A DNA stretch of 34,020 bases from assembly GCA_036736205.1 (NCBI GenBank), contig DAINMX010000050.1, positions 1 to 34,020 on the forward strand, read 5' to 3'. The stretch is from XYA12-FULL-58-9 sp001798605 (lineage in GTDB: Bacteria > Myxococcota > XYA12-FULL-58-9). The first letter of the stretch is position 1; the number at the start of each line of letters is the position of its first letter. This document shows positions 15,541-23,640 of this stretch, piece by piece. The notes beneath the pieces were generated by a model that was given only the letters and a program-made list of their open reading frames with translations, was not told where the DNA came from and made no database searches. Both the position numbers and the translations under genes were made by a program.

Positions 15541-17286
15541 GTGAAAAGACGACCGCTGGTGTGGATTCTCGGGTCGGCAACATTGATCGCGGCCATCGCG
15601 GCTGCGGTGGCCTTCGTTGGCAAAGAGCTTATGGGTGAGCGACGTGACCTCCTCTTGACTCAAGTCGAGGAGCAGGTCGCATCAGCCGCCACCACCATGG
15701 CTGCGTTGGTACGGGACCGCGGACGCGACATCCGCAACGACATGAAGGTCGTCATCGACGCTCGCAGGCAGGCCCCAAAAAGCCAACAACTCGACATTAT
15801 CCGGTCACACCTCATTGCGTTGAACCGCTCCACGCGAAACTATCTGCAGCTGTGGTTTTTGGAGAACGGTGCCGTGCTCACCGAGGTATCCGGATACCGC
15901 ACCCCCGAAAATCCGTTGCCAACCGTCCCGCACAACGAGATCGAGGAGATCGAAGAGAGAGCCCGCGAAACACCCGGCACCATCGCCGCTATGCAAGCGT
16001 TGGTGCCCATCGATTCACCTTACGATTGCTTACGCCTGTTCGGTCTCGCCACCCACGACGGCAGCGCCGCCATCGTCGTCCTCGTCAACATGGACGCCGC
16101 ATTCGACGCGCTGCAACGCCGCGCGAGCCTTCCTGACCTCGATTTGTGGGTCGTCGACGTTGACGGCTCTTTGCTGGTTGATCCGGACAGCATTTGGAGC
16201 CAGCAAGTTTCGGCGGCCTTGCTCCGCGACAAAATCAGCGGCAGAGCCATTCTTGGAGAGAAACCGTCGCTGTGGCCGTTCTCCGACGCAAGCATGGATT
16301 CGCAAATGCTGGCCTGGCGAACAACTCAAGGACAAGCATTTCCTTGGGTCACGGCGGTGGCTGCACCTCTTGATGGCGTCACTCTGCAACTGCGGGAACT
16401 TGCGAATCGGGTCCTCTTCGCCACCATTCTCATCTTGCTCTTGGTTGTGACGGCAGTGACGCTCATCGTCTGGCTCGCCAATCGTCAGGTTCAACTCAAA
16501 GAGCGCCTCCAGAATGCTGCCATGATCGAGAAGTTGCGCGAGCAGTTACTCCATCTCGAGAAGCTCTCGACCATGGGACAGGTTGCCGCCGGACTCGCCC
16601 ACGAGATGGGGACACCCCTGGGGGTCATCGCCATTCGCGTCGAGCAGCTCATCGAACAAATCGACTCCCCTAAACAGCGCGCCGCCCTCAGCGTGATGCG
16701 CGATGAGATCGAACGGATCAACCGCATCATGCGCCAGTTGCTCGACATGTCGCGTCCAACGACCGGCCGCAAAGAAGAAGTCGACGTTGCGCGCGCCGCC
16801 AAGCAGGTTGCGGACTTGGTCGCACGTCGATACGACAGCCGTGGCATCACCCTGAGGGTCGACGTCTCCTCAACCGTCAGGGTGTGCGCAAATCCCGATC
16901 AACTGCAGCAGGTTCTCCTCAACTTGTTGGTCAACGCGTGCGACGCCTGCACGTCAGGTGACCACGTCGTCGTTTCATCCTGTGGTCCAGACCGTCAAGG
17001 GCGCCTCGGCATCGCCATCGACGACACGGGCACGGGCATCAACGATGATGCGCTGGCTTCGGTGTTCGAGCCGTTCTTCACCACCAAAGCGCCTGGTCAG
17101 GGAACGGGACTTGGCCTCACCATCGTTCGCGAAATCATGCGCCACCATGGAGGCCATGTGGAAGCCGTCAACACCCTGGAGGGAACCCGCGTCACCACTT
17201 GGTGGACTCCTTACGACAGCGAGGCCCAACCTGCTTGCGCAACCGCGACCAACTCGGTGGAACCAACTGTACTCGCGACGAACTGA
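15541..17286 (+). CDS. Membrane sensor histidine kinase with large periplasmic domain
   Basis: 581 residues. Transmembrane segment one is at about 6-25. The periplasmic sensor of about 250 residues resembles a double-Cache fold in length and strand pattern (YLQLWFLENGAVLTEVSGY, DLWVVDVDGSLL). Transmembrane two (VLFATILILLLVVTAVTLIV) is followed by a coiled linker. The H-box is AAGLAHEMGTPLG with phospho-acceptor His354. The ATPase domain has NLLVNACDAC, DDTGTGI, FEPFFTTK and GQGTGLGLTIV. This NtrB/ZraS-like type normally pairs with NtrC-family regulators, and one follows after 3 bases. GTG 15541 is chosen for GGAGG five bases upstream; ATG 15526 would add five residues and has no site. The ligand is unknown. 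Confidence 0.9.
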   Translation: MKRRPLVWILGSATLIAAIAAAVAFVGKELMGERRDLLLTQVEEQVASAATTMAALVRDRGRDIRNDMKVVIDARRQAPKSQQLDIIRSHLIALNRSTRNYLQLWFLENGAVLTEVSGYRTPENPLPTVPHNEIEEIEERARETPGTIAAMQALVPIDSPYDCLRLFGLATHDGSAAIVVLVNMDAAFDALQRRASLPDLDLWVVDVDGSLLVDPDSIWSQQVSAALLRDKISGRAILGEKPSLWPFSDASMDSQMLAWRTTQGQAFPWVTAVAAPLDGVTLQLRELANRVLFATILILLLVVTAVTLIVWLANRQVQLKERLQNAAMIEKLREQLLHLEKLSTMGQVAAGLAHEMGTPLGVIAIRVEQLIEQIDSPKQRAALSVMRDEIERINRIMRQLLDMSRPTTGRKEEVDVARAAKQVADLVARRYDSRGITLRVDVSSTVRVCANPDQLQQVLLNLLVNACDACTSGDHVVVSSCGPDRQGRLGIAIDDTGTGINDDALASVFEPFFTTKAPGQGTGLGLTIVREIMRHHGGHVEAVNTLEGTRVTTWWTPYDSEAQPACATATNSVEPTVLATN

Positions 17287-17289
17287 ATC

Positions 17290-18645
17290 ATGACCCAAAC
17301 GCACACGACCACTGCCCACATTCTCGTCGTCGACGATCATCCAGAGATGGCGGAAGGACTCGGCGACTACCTTCGCGATCACGGATACACCGTCGACACC
17401 GCCACCAGCGGTGCGGAGGCTATCGAGATCTTTTCGCGCACTGCCTTCGACGCCGTTATCTCCGACCTCAAGATGAAGAACATGGATGGCCTTGAATTGA
17501 TCGACGCCATTCACGCAGTCGACAGCAAAACGCCCATTTTGATCATGACCGCCTACGGCTCGATCGAGAATGCCATCGAGGCCATCCGCCGCGGTGCTTT
17601 TCACTACTTCTCCAAACCTTTGAAGACCGAAGAGGTCCGCATATACCTCCAGCGCGCGATTGATCACCGTCGCATGGAGGTTTCGCACGCCCAGCTCCTC
17701 CGAGATATTCAAGAGCGCTACACCTTCGAGTCGATGATCGGCCGCTCGACGGTCATGCGCCGCATCTTTGATCTCATCGATCGCGTCACCGACAGCCCAG
17801 TCTGCGTTCTCATCACGGGGGAGAGCGGAACAGGAAAGGAGCTCATCGCTCGCGCTATTCACTTCCGCGGCGTGCGTCGAGAACGTCCGTTTGTTCCCAT
17901 CAATTGCGCTGCCCTACCGGCCCCACTCATCGAAAGTGAGATCTTTGGTCACGAAGCCGGTGCCTTCACCGGCGCCAACAAACCTCGCGCCGGACTCGCC
18001 GTGGAAGCCAGCGGCGGCACCCTTTTCCTCGACGAAATCAGCGAGCTGCCATTGGAGCTGCAACCCAAACTTCTGCGCCTGTTGCAGGAAGGTGAGATCC
18101 GCCCAGTCGGCTCAGACAAAACCCGTCAGGTCGATATCCGCATCCTTGCGGCAACCAATGCCAATCTGGACGCCGCCGTCAAGGCTGGTCGCTTTCGTGC
18201 CGATCTGTTTTATCGCCTCAACGTGGTTCCCGTCCTGGTGCCACCCTTGCGCGAACGGGCCGAAGACGTACCGATCTTGGCCGAAAGACTTCTGCAGCGG
18301 GCTGTCTCGCAAAATCCCATGCTCTCCGCCAAGCGTTTGTCGGCAGAAGGTGTCGAGTTCCTCCTCGGCCACGATTGGCCTGGCAATGTTCGCGAGCTTG
18401 AAAACGCCATGGAACGGGCTGCGACGTTGTGTACGAACGACATCATCTGCCCCTGTGATCTGGCCTTCCTTTCCCCACCTTCAGGCGCTGCCCCTCTGGC
18501 CAGTCTCACGGAGTCCATGCCAACACTTCGCGAGCTGGAATCGCGTTACATCAATCACGTGCTCGCTAACGTCAACGGCAGCAAGATTAGGGCGGCCGCC
18601 ATCCTCGGTGTCGATCCATCGACCCTCTACCGTCGGGGCCGGTGA
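17290..18645 (+). CDS. NtrC-family sigma-54-dependent response regulator
   Basis: 451 residues. The receiver domain (about 10-125) has the phospho-acceptor Asp59 (VISDLKMKNMDG), the acidic pair VVDDH and the conserved Lys in FSKPLK. The AAA+ domain (about 148-385) has Walker A GESGTGKE (177-184), the sigma-54-contacting GAFTGA loop (224-229), Walker B GGTLFLDEI and the arginine finger region FRADLFYRLNV. The C-terminal Fis-type helix-turn-helix is GSKIRAAAILGVDPSTLYRR. All elements needed to open sigma-54 promoters are intact. It starts 3 bases after the kinase gene. Likely targets are the promoter-like sites in 15336-15540; there are no data on the rest of the regulon. Confidence 0.93.
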   Translation: MTQTHTTTAHILVVDDHPEMAEGLGDYLRDHGYTVDTATSGAEAIEIFSRTAFDAVISDLKMKNMDGLELIDAIHAVDSKTPILIMTAYGSIENAIEAIRRGAFHYFSKPLKTEEVRIYLQRAIDHRRMEVSHAQLLRDIQERYTFESMIGRSTVMRRIFDLIDRVTDSPVCVLITGESGTGKELIARAIHFRGVRRERPFVPINCAALPAPLIESEIFGHEAGAFTGANKPRAGLAVEASGGTLFLDEISELPLELQPKLLRLLQEGEIRPVGSDKTRQVDIRILAATNANLDAAVKAGRFRADLFYRLNVVPVLVPPLRERAEDVPILAERLLQRAVSQNPMLSAKRLSAEGVEFLLGHDWPGNVRELENAMERAATLCTNDIICPCDLAFLSPPSGAAPLASLTESMPTLRELESRYINHVLANVNGSKIRAAAILGVDPSTLYRRGR

Positions 18646-18661
18646 CTCCCAGTTTTGCCGT

Positions 18662-18761
18662 NNNNNNNNNNNNNNNNNNNNNNNNNNNNNNNNNNNNNNN
18701 NNNNNNNNNNNNNNNNNNNNNNNNNNNNNNNNNNNNNNNNNNNNNNNNNNNNNNNNNNNNN
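18662..18761. other. Assembly gap, 100 Ns
   Basis: One hundred undetermined bases. The round number indicates a scaffolding gap of unknown true length, so any relation between the regulator before it and the phosphoesterase after it is uncertain. Nothing can be said about genes inside. Confidence 0.97.
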
Positions 18762-18845
18762 CTTGCGACGCAACCCCTCGACAGGGTCGCCGATAACCAT
18801 CAGGTATCGATACATTGGGTATTGCTGCGTCTCTGGAAGGATCGA

Positions 18846-19862
18846 ATGGGCGACTCGAGAATCCCTTCGCTGCCGCCGCCTATCGCTGGTGGTGAGATCG
18901 ATCTTCACACCCACACCAAATGTTCCGATGGTACTTCGACGCCATGTGAAGTGATTGACCTGGCAAAGGCCGCTGGCATCTTGCTCATCGGCATCACCGA
19001 TCACAACACAGCCTGCGGCCTACGCGACTCGGTCCTCCGCAAATATGTGGGAGGACTCGACCCAAGAGCGCCCCAGATTGTCCCCGGCGTCGAGATCACC
19101 ACGTCCCTGCCCGAGCCTATCTTCGAGCACGAAAGAGTGCTGCACATCGTCGGTCTCGGGGTCAATCCCAATCATCCCGTGCTACGCAAACGACTCATCC
19201 GCCAACGCGTCGCCCAAGAGAAGCTCATGCGCGACAGACTCAGCCGTTTGCGCGATAGTGGCTTCGATGTGCAGTGGAAAGACATGTGGCAGGTGTGTGG
19301 CACCTACTCCGCGAGCCCCTACTTCATAGCCAAACTGTTGCTCCTCAAAGGACTTGCCCCCGACCTGAGCACCGCAAAAGAGATCGTCAGCCAACACTGC
19401 GAGAACGAAGGTGAGATTCTCGACAATGCTGCCATGCGTCCTGCCGAGGCGATCGCCCTGATCCATCAGGCTGGCGGAGTCGCTATCTTGGCGCACCCCC
19501 ACCGTGAGGTACGCAATCATGACCCAGAGATCTTGCGCCGCCTTTTTGCTGACCTCAAAGACAAGGGCCTGGACGCAGTCGAGGGTTATCGTCAAGACAT
19601 GGACGACGAGGTCCAGCCCCTTTATCACCAACTCATCCAGGAAGCCGGTCTGTTACTCTCCGGCGGCAGCGATTATCACAATCCCCATTGGCTGCAGAAA
19701 CACAATGGGGTGCCCCGCCACCCCGGCGACGCCAAAGTGCCCGCCAGGCTTTGGCCACCATTCGCCGCGCTCATCAAAGAGCGCGGTGGCATAACCGATC
19801 TACGTGATCTCATCGTCGCCAAACATGAGAGTGGCAACGCCAACGAACGGTTTCTTTTCTAG
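18846..19862 (+). CDS. PHP-domain metal-dependent phosphoesterase
   Basis: 338 residues. The PHP signature is complete: DLHTHTKCSDG at the start, GITDHNT, PGVEIT, LHIVGLG, ILAHPHR and SGGSDYHN, supplying the His/Asp ligands of a three-metal centre. Close relatives are TrpH/RNase AM-like enzymes that remove nucleotides from RNA 5' ends or hydrolyse 3',5'-bisphosphonucleotides. ATG 18846 has GGAAGG five bases upstream, and earlier in-frame codons run into the assembly gap. It ends 24 bases before the convergent DUF2752 gene. The family call is firm; the substrate is inference. Confidence 0.88.
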   Translation: MGDSRIPSLPPPIAGGEIDLHTHTKCSDGTSTPCEVIDLAKAAGILLIGITDHNTACGLRDSVLRKYVGGLDPRAPQIVPGVEITTSLPEPIFEHERVLHIVGLGVNPNHPVLRKRLIRQRVAQEKLMRDRLSRLRDSGFDVQWKDMWQVCGTYSASPYFIAKLLLLKGLAPDLSTAKEIVSQHCENEGEILDNAAMRPAEAIALIHQAGGVAILAHPHREVRNHDPEILRRLFADLKDKGLDAVEGYRQDMDDEVQPLYHQLIQEAGLLLSGGSDYHNPHWLQKHNGVPRHPGDAKVPARLWPPFAALIKERGGITDLRDLIVAKHESGNANERFLF

Positions 19863-19886
19863 AGCGTCCTCCGAGTCGCAACTGTC

Positions 19887-20324
19887 TCAGGGTGCGAGGA
19901 CAGTGAAGGGGTAGCACGGCAGATTCCGAACCACCCAGTACACTGTCACCACTGCCAGAAATCCCCACAACGTCCACCTCGTGGCAGGCAGAGCCGGCCA
20001 AGGTTTACGACCGAGCACACGCCACAGGTGCGACAACCATGCATAACCGACGACTGGAATGGAGAGTACCATCAGCACATTGGCATCGGCGGCTGCAAGC
20101 AGGTGGCCGTGCAACAAAGCGTGCAGCCCACGTGTGGTGCCGCAACCGGGGCAATGCAAACCGGTGACGAGGTGAAATGGACACGGCGGATAAATGCCCG
20201 ACGTTGATGGATCAACGGCGAACAGAACAAGAGCCCCCACGATTGCGGCCGCCGCGGCTAGCCAGAAGACCCGGCGCCCTGGCCATGGCTCTGGCTCGCC
20301 ATCGATGCTGCCGGCAACTGACAC
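19887..20324 (-). CDS. DUF2752 membrane protein
   Basis: 145 residues from GTG 20324. The DUF2752 core is clear: CPFHLVTGLHCPGCGTTRGLHALLHG, with a paired-cysteine CPGC motif between hydrophobic helices. Further transmembrane spans follow (NVLMVLSIPVVGYAWLSHLW and LWGFLAVVTVYWVV). The function of this family is unknown. The start was placed at GTG because it falls one base after the stop of the CD225-like gene; an ATG at 20399 would lie inside that gene. The two are often neighbours in other bacteria and are probably co-expressed. Confidence 0.82.
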   Translation of the reverse strand: MSVAGSIDGEPEPWPGRRVFWLAAAAAIVGALVLFAVDPSTSGIYPPCPFHLVTGLHCPGCGTTRGLHALLHGHLLAAADANVLMVLSIPVVGYAWLSHLWRVLGRKPWPALPATRWTLWGFLAVVTVYWVVRNLPCYPFTVLAP

Positions 20325-20325
20325 G

Positions 20326-20769
20326 TCACATGTTTTCGGCGACAGCGGCGATGATGCCGAAGACGGTGAAGAACAAGAACAGGACAAGGCCGGTGCCAAA
20401 CGACACCCACGCCCAAATCTTGGCGAGACGGGACGAGTTCATCGCGCCTTCGATGTCACCCTGGGCTAACTTGCCAGAAACCTGAGCGGCGAAAATGATC
20501 GACACCACACCGAAAGGTAAGCAGCAAAAAAACGTCGTAAGGATGGCGAACACCAGATGATTGCTTACTGCCTGGCCCGGCAGGGGTGCCGTCCTCCCCG
20601 TTGCCGGGGCATGTGCTTGAACCGAAGGTGCCGCCTGGACCTGAGCCGTTTCTGTGGCGATCATCGGCTGCGCCTTCTGCGCTGCATCAACCCCAACCAG
20701 CGGCGTGGCGCAGATCACACAGGCAGCAGCATCATCCTTGTTTTTCGCTCCGCACTTGACGCAGTACAT
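20326..20769 (-). CDS. Zinc-ribbon CD225/dispanin-like membrane protein
   Basis: 147 residues. An N-terminal zinc ribbon (Cys3, Cys6, Cys17, Cys20: MYCVKCG, ACVICATPL) is followed by an Ala/Pro/Gln-rich linker. The CD225-like double-hairpin region is HLVFAILTTFFCCLPFGVVS, then SGKLAQGDIEGAMNSSRLAK, then a second hydrophobic span near the C-terminus. CD225 proteins insert into and bend membranes; the bacterial role is unknown. It directly precedes the DUF2752 gene with a one-base gap. Confidence 0.85.
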   Translation of the reverse strand: MYCVKCGAKNKDDAAACVICATPLVGVDAAQKAQPMIATETAQVQAAPSVQAHAPATGRTAPLPGQAVSNHLVFAILTTFFCCLPFGVVSIIFAAQVSGKLAQGDIEGAMNSSRLAKIWAWVSFGTGLVLFLFFTVFGIIAAVAENM

Positions 20770-20846
20770 TGACAGCTCTCCTTCTCAGAATCGAAGCATT
20801 GTAGGGCGACCCGCGACCGGGGCCAAGCTCGTTTCGCTCAATCCGT

Positions 20847-22307
20847 TCAATCCAGGGAGCTGTTGCGAATGAGTTGGGCGTAGAAGTGCGGCACCTTGGC
20901 GTACTCACCGGTGGCAATGCGCTCATTGATCCCGTGCACTCGGCCGCGGTCTTGGTCGGTGAACATCATTGGCGCGAAGCGATACAGATGTTCTGAAACG
21001 GGAGCGTAGTGGCGCGCGTCGGACATGCCCAACATCAGAGATGGCGCGACCACAGCGTCGGGATAGATCTCACGAATCGTCTGCTCAATGAGGTCAAATT
21101 GCCAACAGTCGCTGGGACTCATGGGCGAAGGATCTGCGGCACCCTCGCCAGGATTGACTTTCACGCGAGCGTCATCGACAACCGCATGAACGTGCTCGAG
21201 GACGCTTTGCACCGTGTCGCCAGGACGAATACGGAAATTGACCACAGCGCGAGCGCGGGACGCGAGCACATTCTCCTTGACGCTGCCCTCAAGCATGGTC
21301 GGTGCCGTGGTGGTCCTAATCAAGGCATTGGTGGCGGGCTTCTGCGTCAGCTTCCATGTCAGAGGCTTTTCCAAAAGCCAAAGGTTGCGCAAGGCGAGCC
21401 GCTGTCCGAAGGGCATGTATGGGGCGATGGTGTCGAAAAACTCGCGGGCCGGGCCGTCAATGGCAGCGGCCATCTGTGTAGTCTCGAGGCGACTGATGGC
21501 ACCGGCGAGAATTCCCACGGCCGTCTCTTTCTCGGGCATCGAACTGTGACCGCCATCCTGCTCAACCAACAACTCGACGCTGAGGTAACCTTTTTCCGCG
21601 ATGCCAATGAGGGCGACAGGTGAGTCGATGCCCGGCATCATCCCCTTGGTTACCGCGAGCCCCTCGTCGAGGACGAAATCAAACTTCAACCCCAAGGCAG
21701 CAAAGTGCGCGGCAATCCTCTTCGCCCCGAGTACCCCGCCGACTTCTTCATCGAATCCCAAGCCTATGTAGACCGTGCGCTTCGGCACAAACCCCTCGGC
21801 GAGCAATGCCTCCGTCGCCTCGTGAATCCCCATCACCCCTTGTTTGAAATCGAGGGTGCCACGGCCCCAAACAAAGCCGTCGGCAACCTCACCAGCAAAC
21901 GGTGGGTGCGTCCAGGCCTTTTCCGTTCCCGGATCGACCGGCACCACATCCATGTGGGCGATGAGCAGAATCGGCGAGCGGGTCGCATCACTTCCTTGCC
22001 AACGGTAGACCAACCCATACTCCGACACCATCTCAACCGTCAGCTTCGCGTAAGTCAAAGGAAAGCTTTCCCTAAGGAACTGGTGAAAACCGGTCAGCTG
22101 TCCCGTATCGACCTGACTGAGGTCCTGGTGCGAAATAGTTCTGAAGGAGATGGCTTTGCCGAGTCGTTCGGCCGACTCCGATGGTTGCACAGACAGAGGA
22201 GCGGGAGCTTTTGGCGCATCGAGCTGCGCCGACCCTGAGGCGCGGATGACAACAATGGCAACGAGCAGTACGAGCACTGTTCCAAGACCTTTGCAGACCT
22301 TCTTCAT
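20847..22307 (-). CDS. M20-family metallopeptidase (PM20D1-like), exported
   Basis: 486 residues. An N-terminal signal/anchor (MKKVCKGLGTVLVLLVAIVV) precedes an M20 dizinc peptidase with LLIAHMDVVPV (His118, Asp120), GRGTLDFKQG (Asp153) and the catalytic GFDEEVGG (Glu187/Glu188). The dimerisation lid domain follows, and a C-terminal His lies in DRGRVHGINE. The closest named relatives are PM20D1-type N-acyl-amino-acid hydrolases/carboxypeptidases, which are longer than the usual 400-residue M20 enzymes, as here. ATG 22307 has GGAG about eight bases upstream; the upstream ATG 22346 adds a Cys-rich stretch without a site. It is probably periplasmic. Confidence 0.88.
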   Translation of the reverse strand: MKKVCKGLGTVLVLLVAIVVIRASGSAQLDAPKAPAPLSVQPSESAERLGKAISFRTISHQDLSQVDTGQLTGFHQFLRESFPLTYAKLTVEMVSEYGLVYRWQGSDATRSPILLIAHMDVVPVDPGTEKAWTHPPFAGEVADGFVWGRGTLDFKQGVMGIHEATEALLAEGFVPKRTVYIGLGFDEEVGGVLGAKRIAAHFAALGLKFDFVLDEGLAVTKGMMPGIDSPVALIGIAEKGYLSVELLVEQDGGHSSMPEKETAVGILAGAISRLETTQMAAAIDGPAREFFDTIAPYMPFGQRLALRNLWLLEKPLTWKLTQKPATNALIRTTTAPTMLEGSVKENVLASRARAVVNFRIRPGDTVQSVLEHVHAVVDDARVKVNPGEGAADPSPMSPSDCWQFDLIEQTIREIYPDAVVAPSLMLGMSDARHYAPVSEHLYRFAPMMFTDQDRGRVHGINERIATGEYAKVPHFYAQLIRNSSLD

Positions 22308-22529
22308 GGCAAATCTCCACCCACCCGCACAGATACACAGACACACGCAGACGAATCCTTCGTCAACTGCGATGGAGGTTAACCCAACCCGGTCGGTTGA
22401 GCTACCTCTTATCGGTCCACTGCACGCTCGCCGGTCTATGCGATGCGCTCGCCGGCCCAGTCGGAGTTGATGCCGCCTTGGGCTTTGGAGAAGACAACAA
22501 CGTCAGAAGAAGAAGCCTGCGAAACCATC

Positions 22530-22661
22530 GCGGTCGAAGCATCGGATATCGAGCGTGGTGGTGCAAATCCGACGTTCCGAACGCTCCAGTCGGTGGCACG
22601 CCAACTAGATCTTCGCGTTGGACTCGTACCGGTTCGGCCAACCGCACGTCGAACCAGATGA
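22530..22661 (+). pseudogene. Remnant of an XRE-family helix-turn-helix regulator
   Basis: In the plus frame the residues DIERGGANPTFRTLQSVARQ and the following LDLRVGLVPVRP match the recognition-helix end and last helices of XRE/HigA-like proteins (typically 'S.IE.G.NPT..TL..IA..L'). The N-terminal half of the domain is not present in this frame, and nothing precedes it with a start site. It is likely a broken antitoxin-type gene. Confidence 0.5.
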
Positions 22662-22759
22662 GCCATATGATCCAAACGCCATCCCCAACCAGATGGGTCG
22701 GCTACACCGACCCCACCCCATGACACACTGTTACCCACCAAGGCCGGATATTTGTGCGT

Positions 22760-22848
22760 TTTTCACAGCACCCTTCACTATTCGTCTAACCCGCGATTTT
22801 ACTGGGTCCGAGAGCCTCGTTTTGACCCCCCTTTTTCACAGCACGCTT
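22760..22848. repeat. Two direct copies of a 17-base element
   Basis: TTTTTCACAGCACCCTT (22760-22776) and TTTTTCACAGCACGCTT (22832-22848) differ at one base and are 72 bases apart. The T-run makes each resemble the tail of a terminator on the plus strand, but I see no stable stem before either. The origin is unknown. Confidence 0.45.
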
Positions 22849-22879
22849 GATGGGCCGAACACTCGAGAACATGGCAACA

Positions 22880-23230
22880 TCATCGTCGGTCTGACAACGC
22901 GAGAACGAGCCGAAGTCCGTCTTCCACCTGGCCATACACTTTCCCGCTCAACGTGGCGACCCTCTCCGTGAGGTACGTCTTGTTGGCGGTGATCACCTGG
23001 GAGACGTTGACCACGGAGTCACGGGGCAACTCGGAGTCACGAGACTTCAGAAGCACGTTGCCCGGTGCCGCCGCAAGGCGTTGGTTCGACGTGATGGCCG
23101 CACAGATGACGGTGTTGATCTTTGTCACGTTGAAGTCGTCACTGGAGATGATGAGCACTGGCCGCCTGAAGCCTGGCTCGGACCCCGACGGCGACGGCAA
23201 TGAAGCCCACCAAATTTCGCCGCGCCTCAT
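22880..23230 (-). CDS. mazF: MazF/PemK-family endoribonuclease toxin
   Basis: 116 residues. The MazF fold is recognisable from MRRGEIWWASLPSPSGSEPG, the FRRPVLIISSDDFN core strand, VICAAITSNQRLA and the late VVNVSQVITANKTYL segment. MazF toxins cut single-stranded mRNA at short motifs. The start codon at 23230 immediately follows the stop of the antitoxin gene with no gap, so translation is coupled. Length and motifs are those of an intact protein. Confidence 0.9.
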   Translation of the reverse strand: MRRGEIWWASLPSPSGSEPGFRRPVLIISSDDFNVTKINTVICAAITSNQRLAAAPGNVLLKSRDSELPRDSVVNVSQVITANKTYLTERVATLSGKVYGQVEDGLRLVLALSDRR

Positions 23231-23467
23231 CTACCAATCCTCGGTTGAGAAAGCGGTAGTCTGCAGCGAGGCAAGGACGGGATCCAACTCCGACGACTCG
23301 GTGCCGTAGATGCGGTTGAGTGTCTCGATGGTCTTCTCGTGATCATAGGCCTCAACGAATGTCTCAACCGCTTTCGCATACAACTCGCTACGAGACATGC
23401 CCACGCGGCGCGCAAGCTGGTCTGCCTTTTTGAACGTGGCGTCCGGGATGGAAATAGCCGTCTTCAT
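23231..23467 (-). CDS. Ribbon-helix-helix antitoxin of the MazF toxin
   Basis: 78 residues starting MKTAISIPDATFKKADQLAR, the beta-strand and first helix of a MetJ/Arc-type ribbon-helix-helix, followed by VGMSRSELYAKAVETFV. The C-terminal half (ETLNRIYGTESSELDPVLAS) should wrap the toxin. It binds its own promoter in related systems. ATG 23467 is chosen because the ribbon begins there and a promoter with an 18-base palindrome ends six bases before it; the longer frame from 23599 has no family support. Confidence 0.87.
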   Translation of the reverse strand: MKTAISIPDATFKKADQLARRVGMSRSELYAKAVETFVEAYDHEKTIETLNRIYGTESSELDPVLASLQTTAFSTEDW

Positions 23468-23473
23468 AATCAC

Positions 23474-23502
23474 AGTATAACCATAGTTATACCCGACTTC
23501 AA
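23474..23502 (-). promoter_or_regulatory. Promoter and palindromic operator of the mazF-type operon
   Basis: On the minus strand TTGAAG (23502-23497) and TATACT (23479-23474) are separated by 17 bases, a good sigma-70 promoter. Between and over them lies the palindrome GTATAAC-TATG-GTTATAC (23492-23475), perfect in its 7-base arms, which would let the ribbon-helix-helix protein block polymerase. Only 6 bases separate the -10 box from ATG 23467 and there is no Shine-Dalgarno sequence, so the message is probably leaderless. Confidence 0.75.
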
Positions 23503-23640
23503 GTCCGCAAATGGTAGGCGCAACAGATGACTGGAGTCTATTTGCAGGGGTTTGAAAGTCCACCAATTGAACTCGCATAGCATTTATTAGGTCAGTCAAT
23601 CCGAGTTACTCGATCCTGAAGCGTCCCCGGATCTTCCATC

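Larger units (their letters stand above)
22308..22879. other. Degraded intergenic region with regulator fragment and repeats
   Basis: No intact gene is visible. The stretch holds a remnant of a helix-turn-helix regulator (22530-22661) and two copies of TTTTTCACAGCACNCTT at 22760-22776 and 22832-22848. Beyond these it shows no coding bias that I can support. Confidence 0.5.

Noticed and set aside
16975..17862. Minus-strand frame of 295 codons
   Set aside because: It is antisense to the junction of the kinase and response-regulator genes, both of which are unambiguous.
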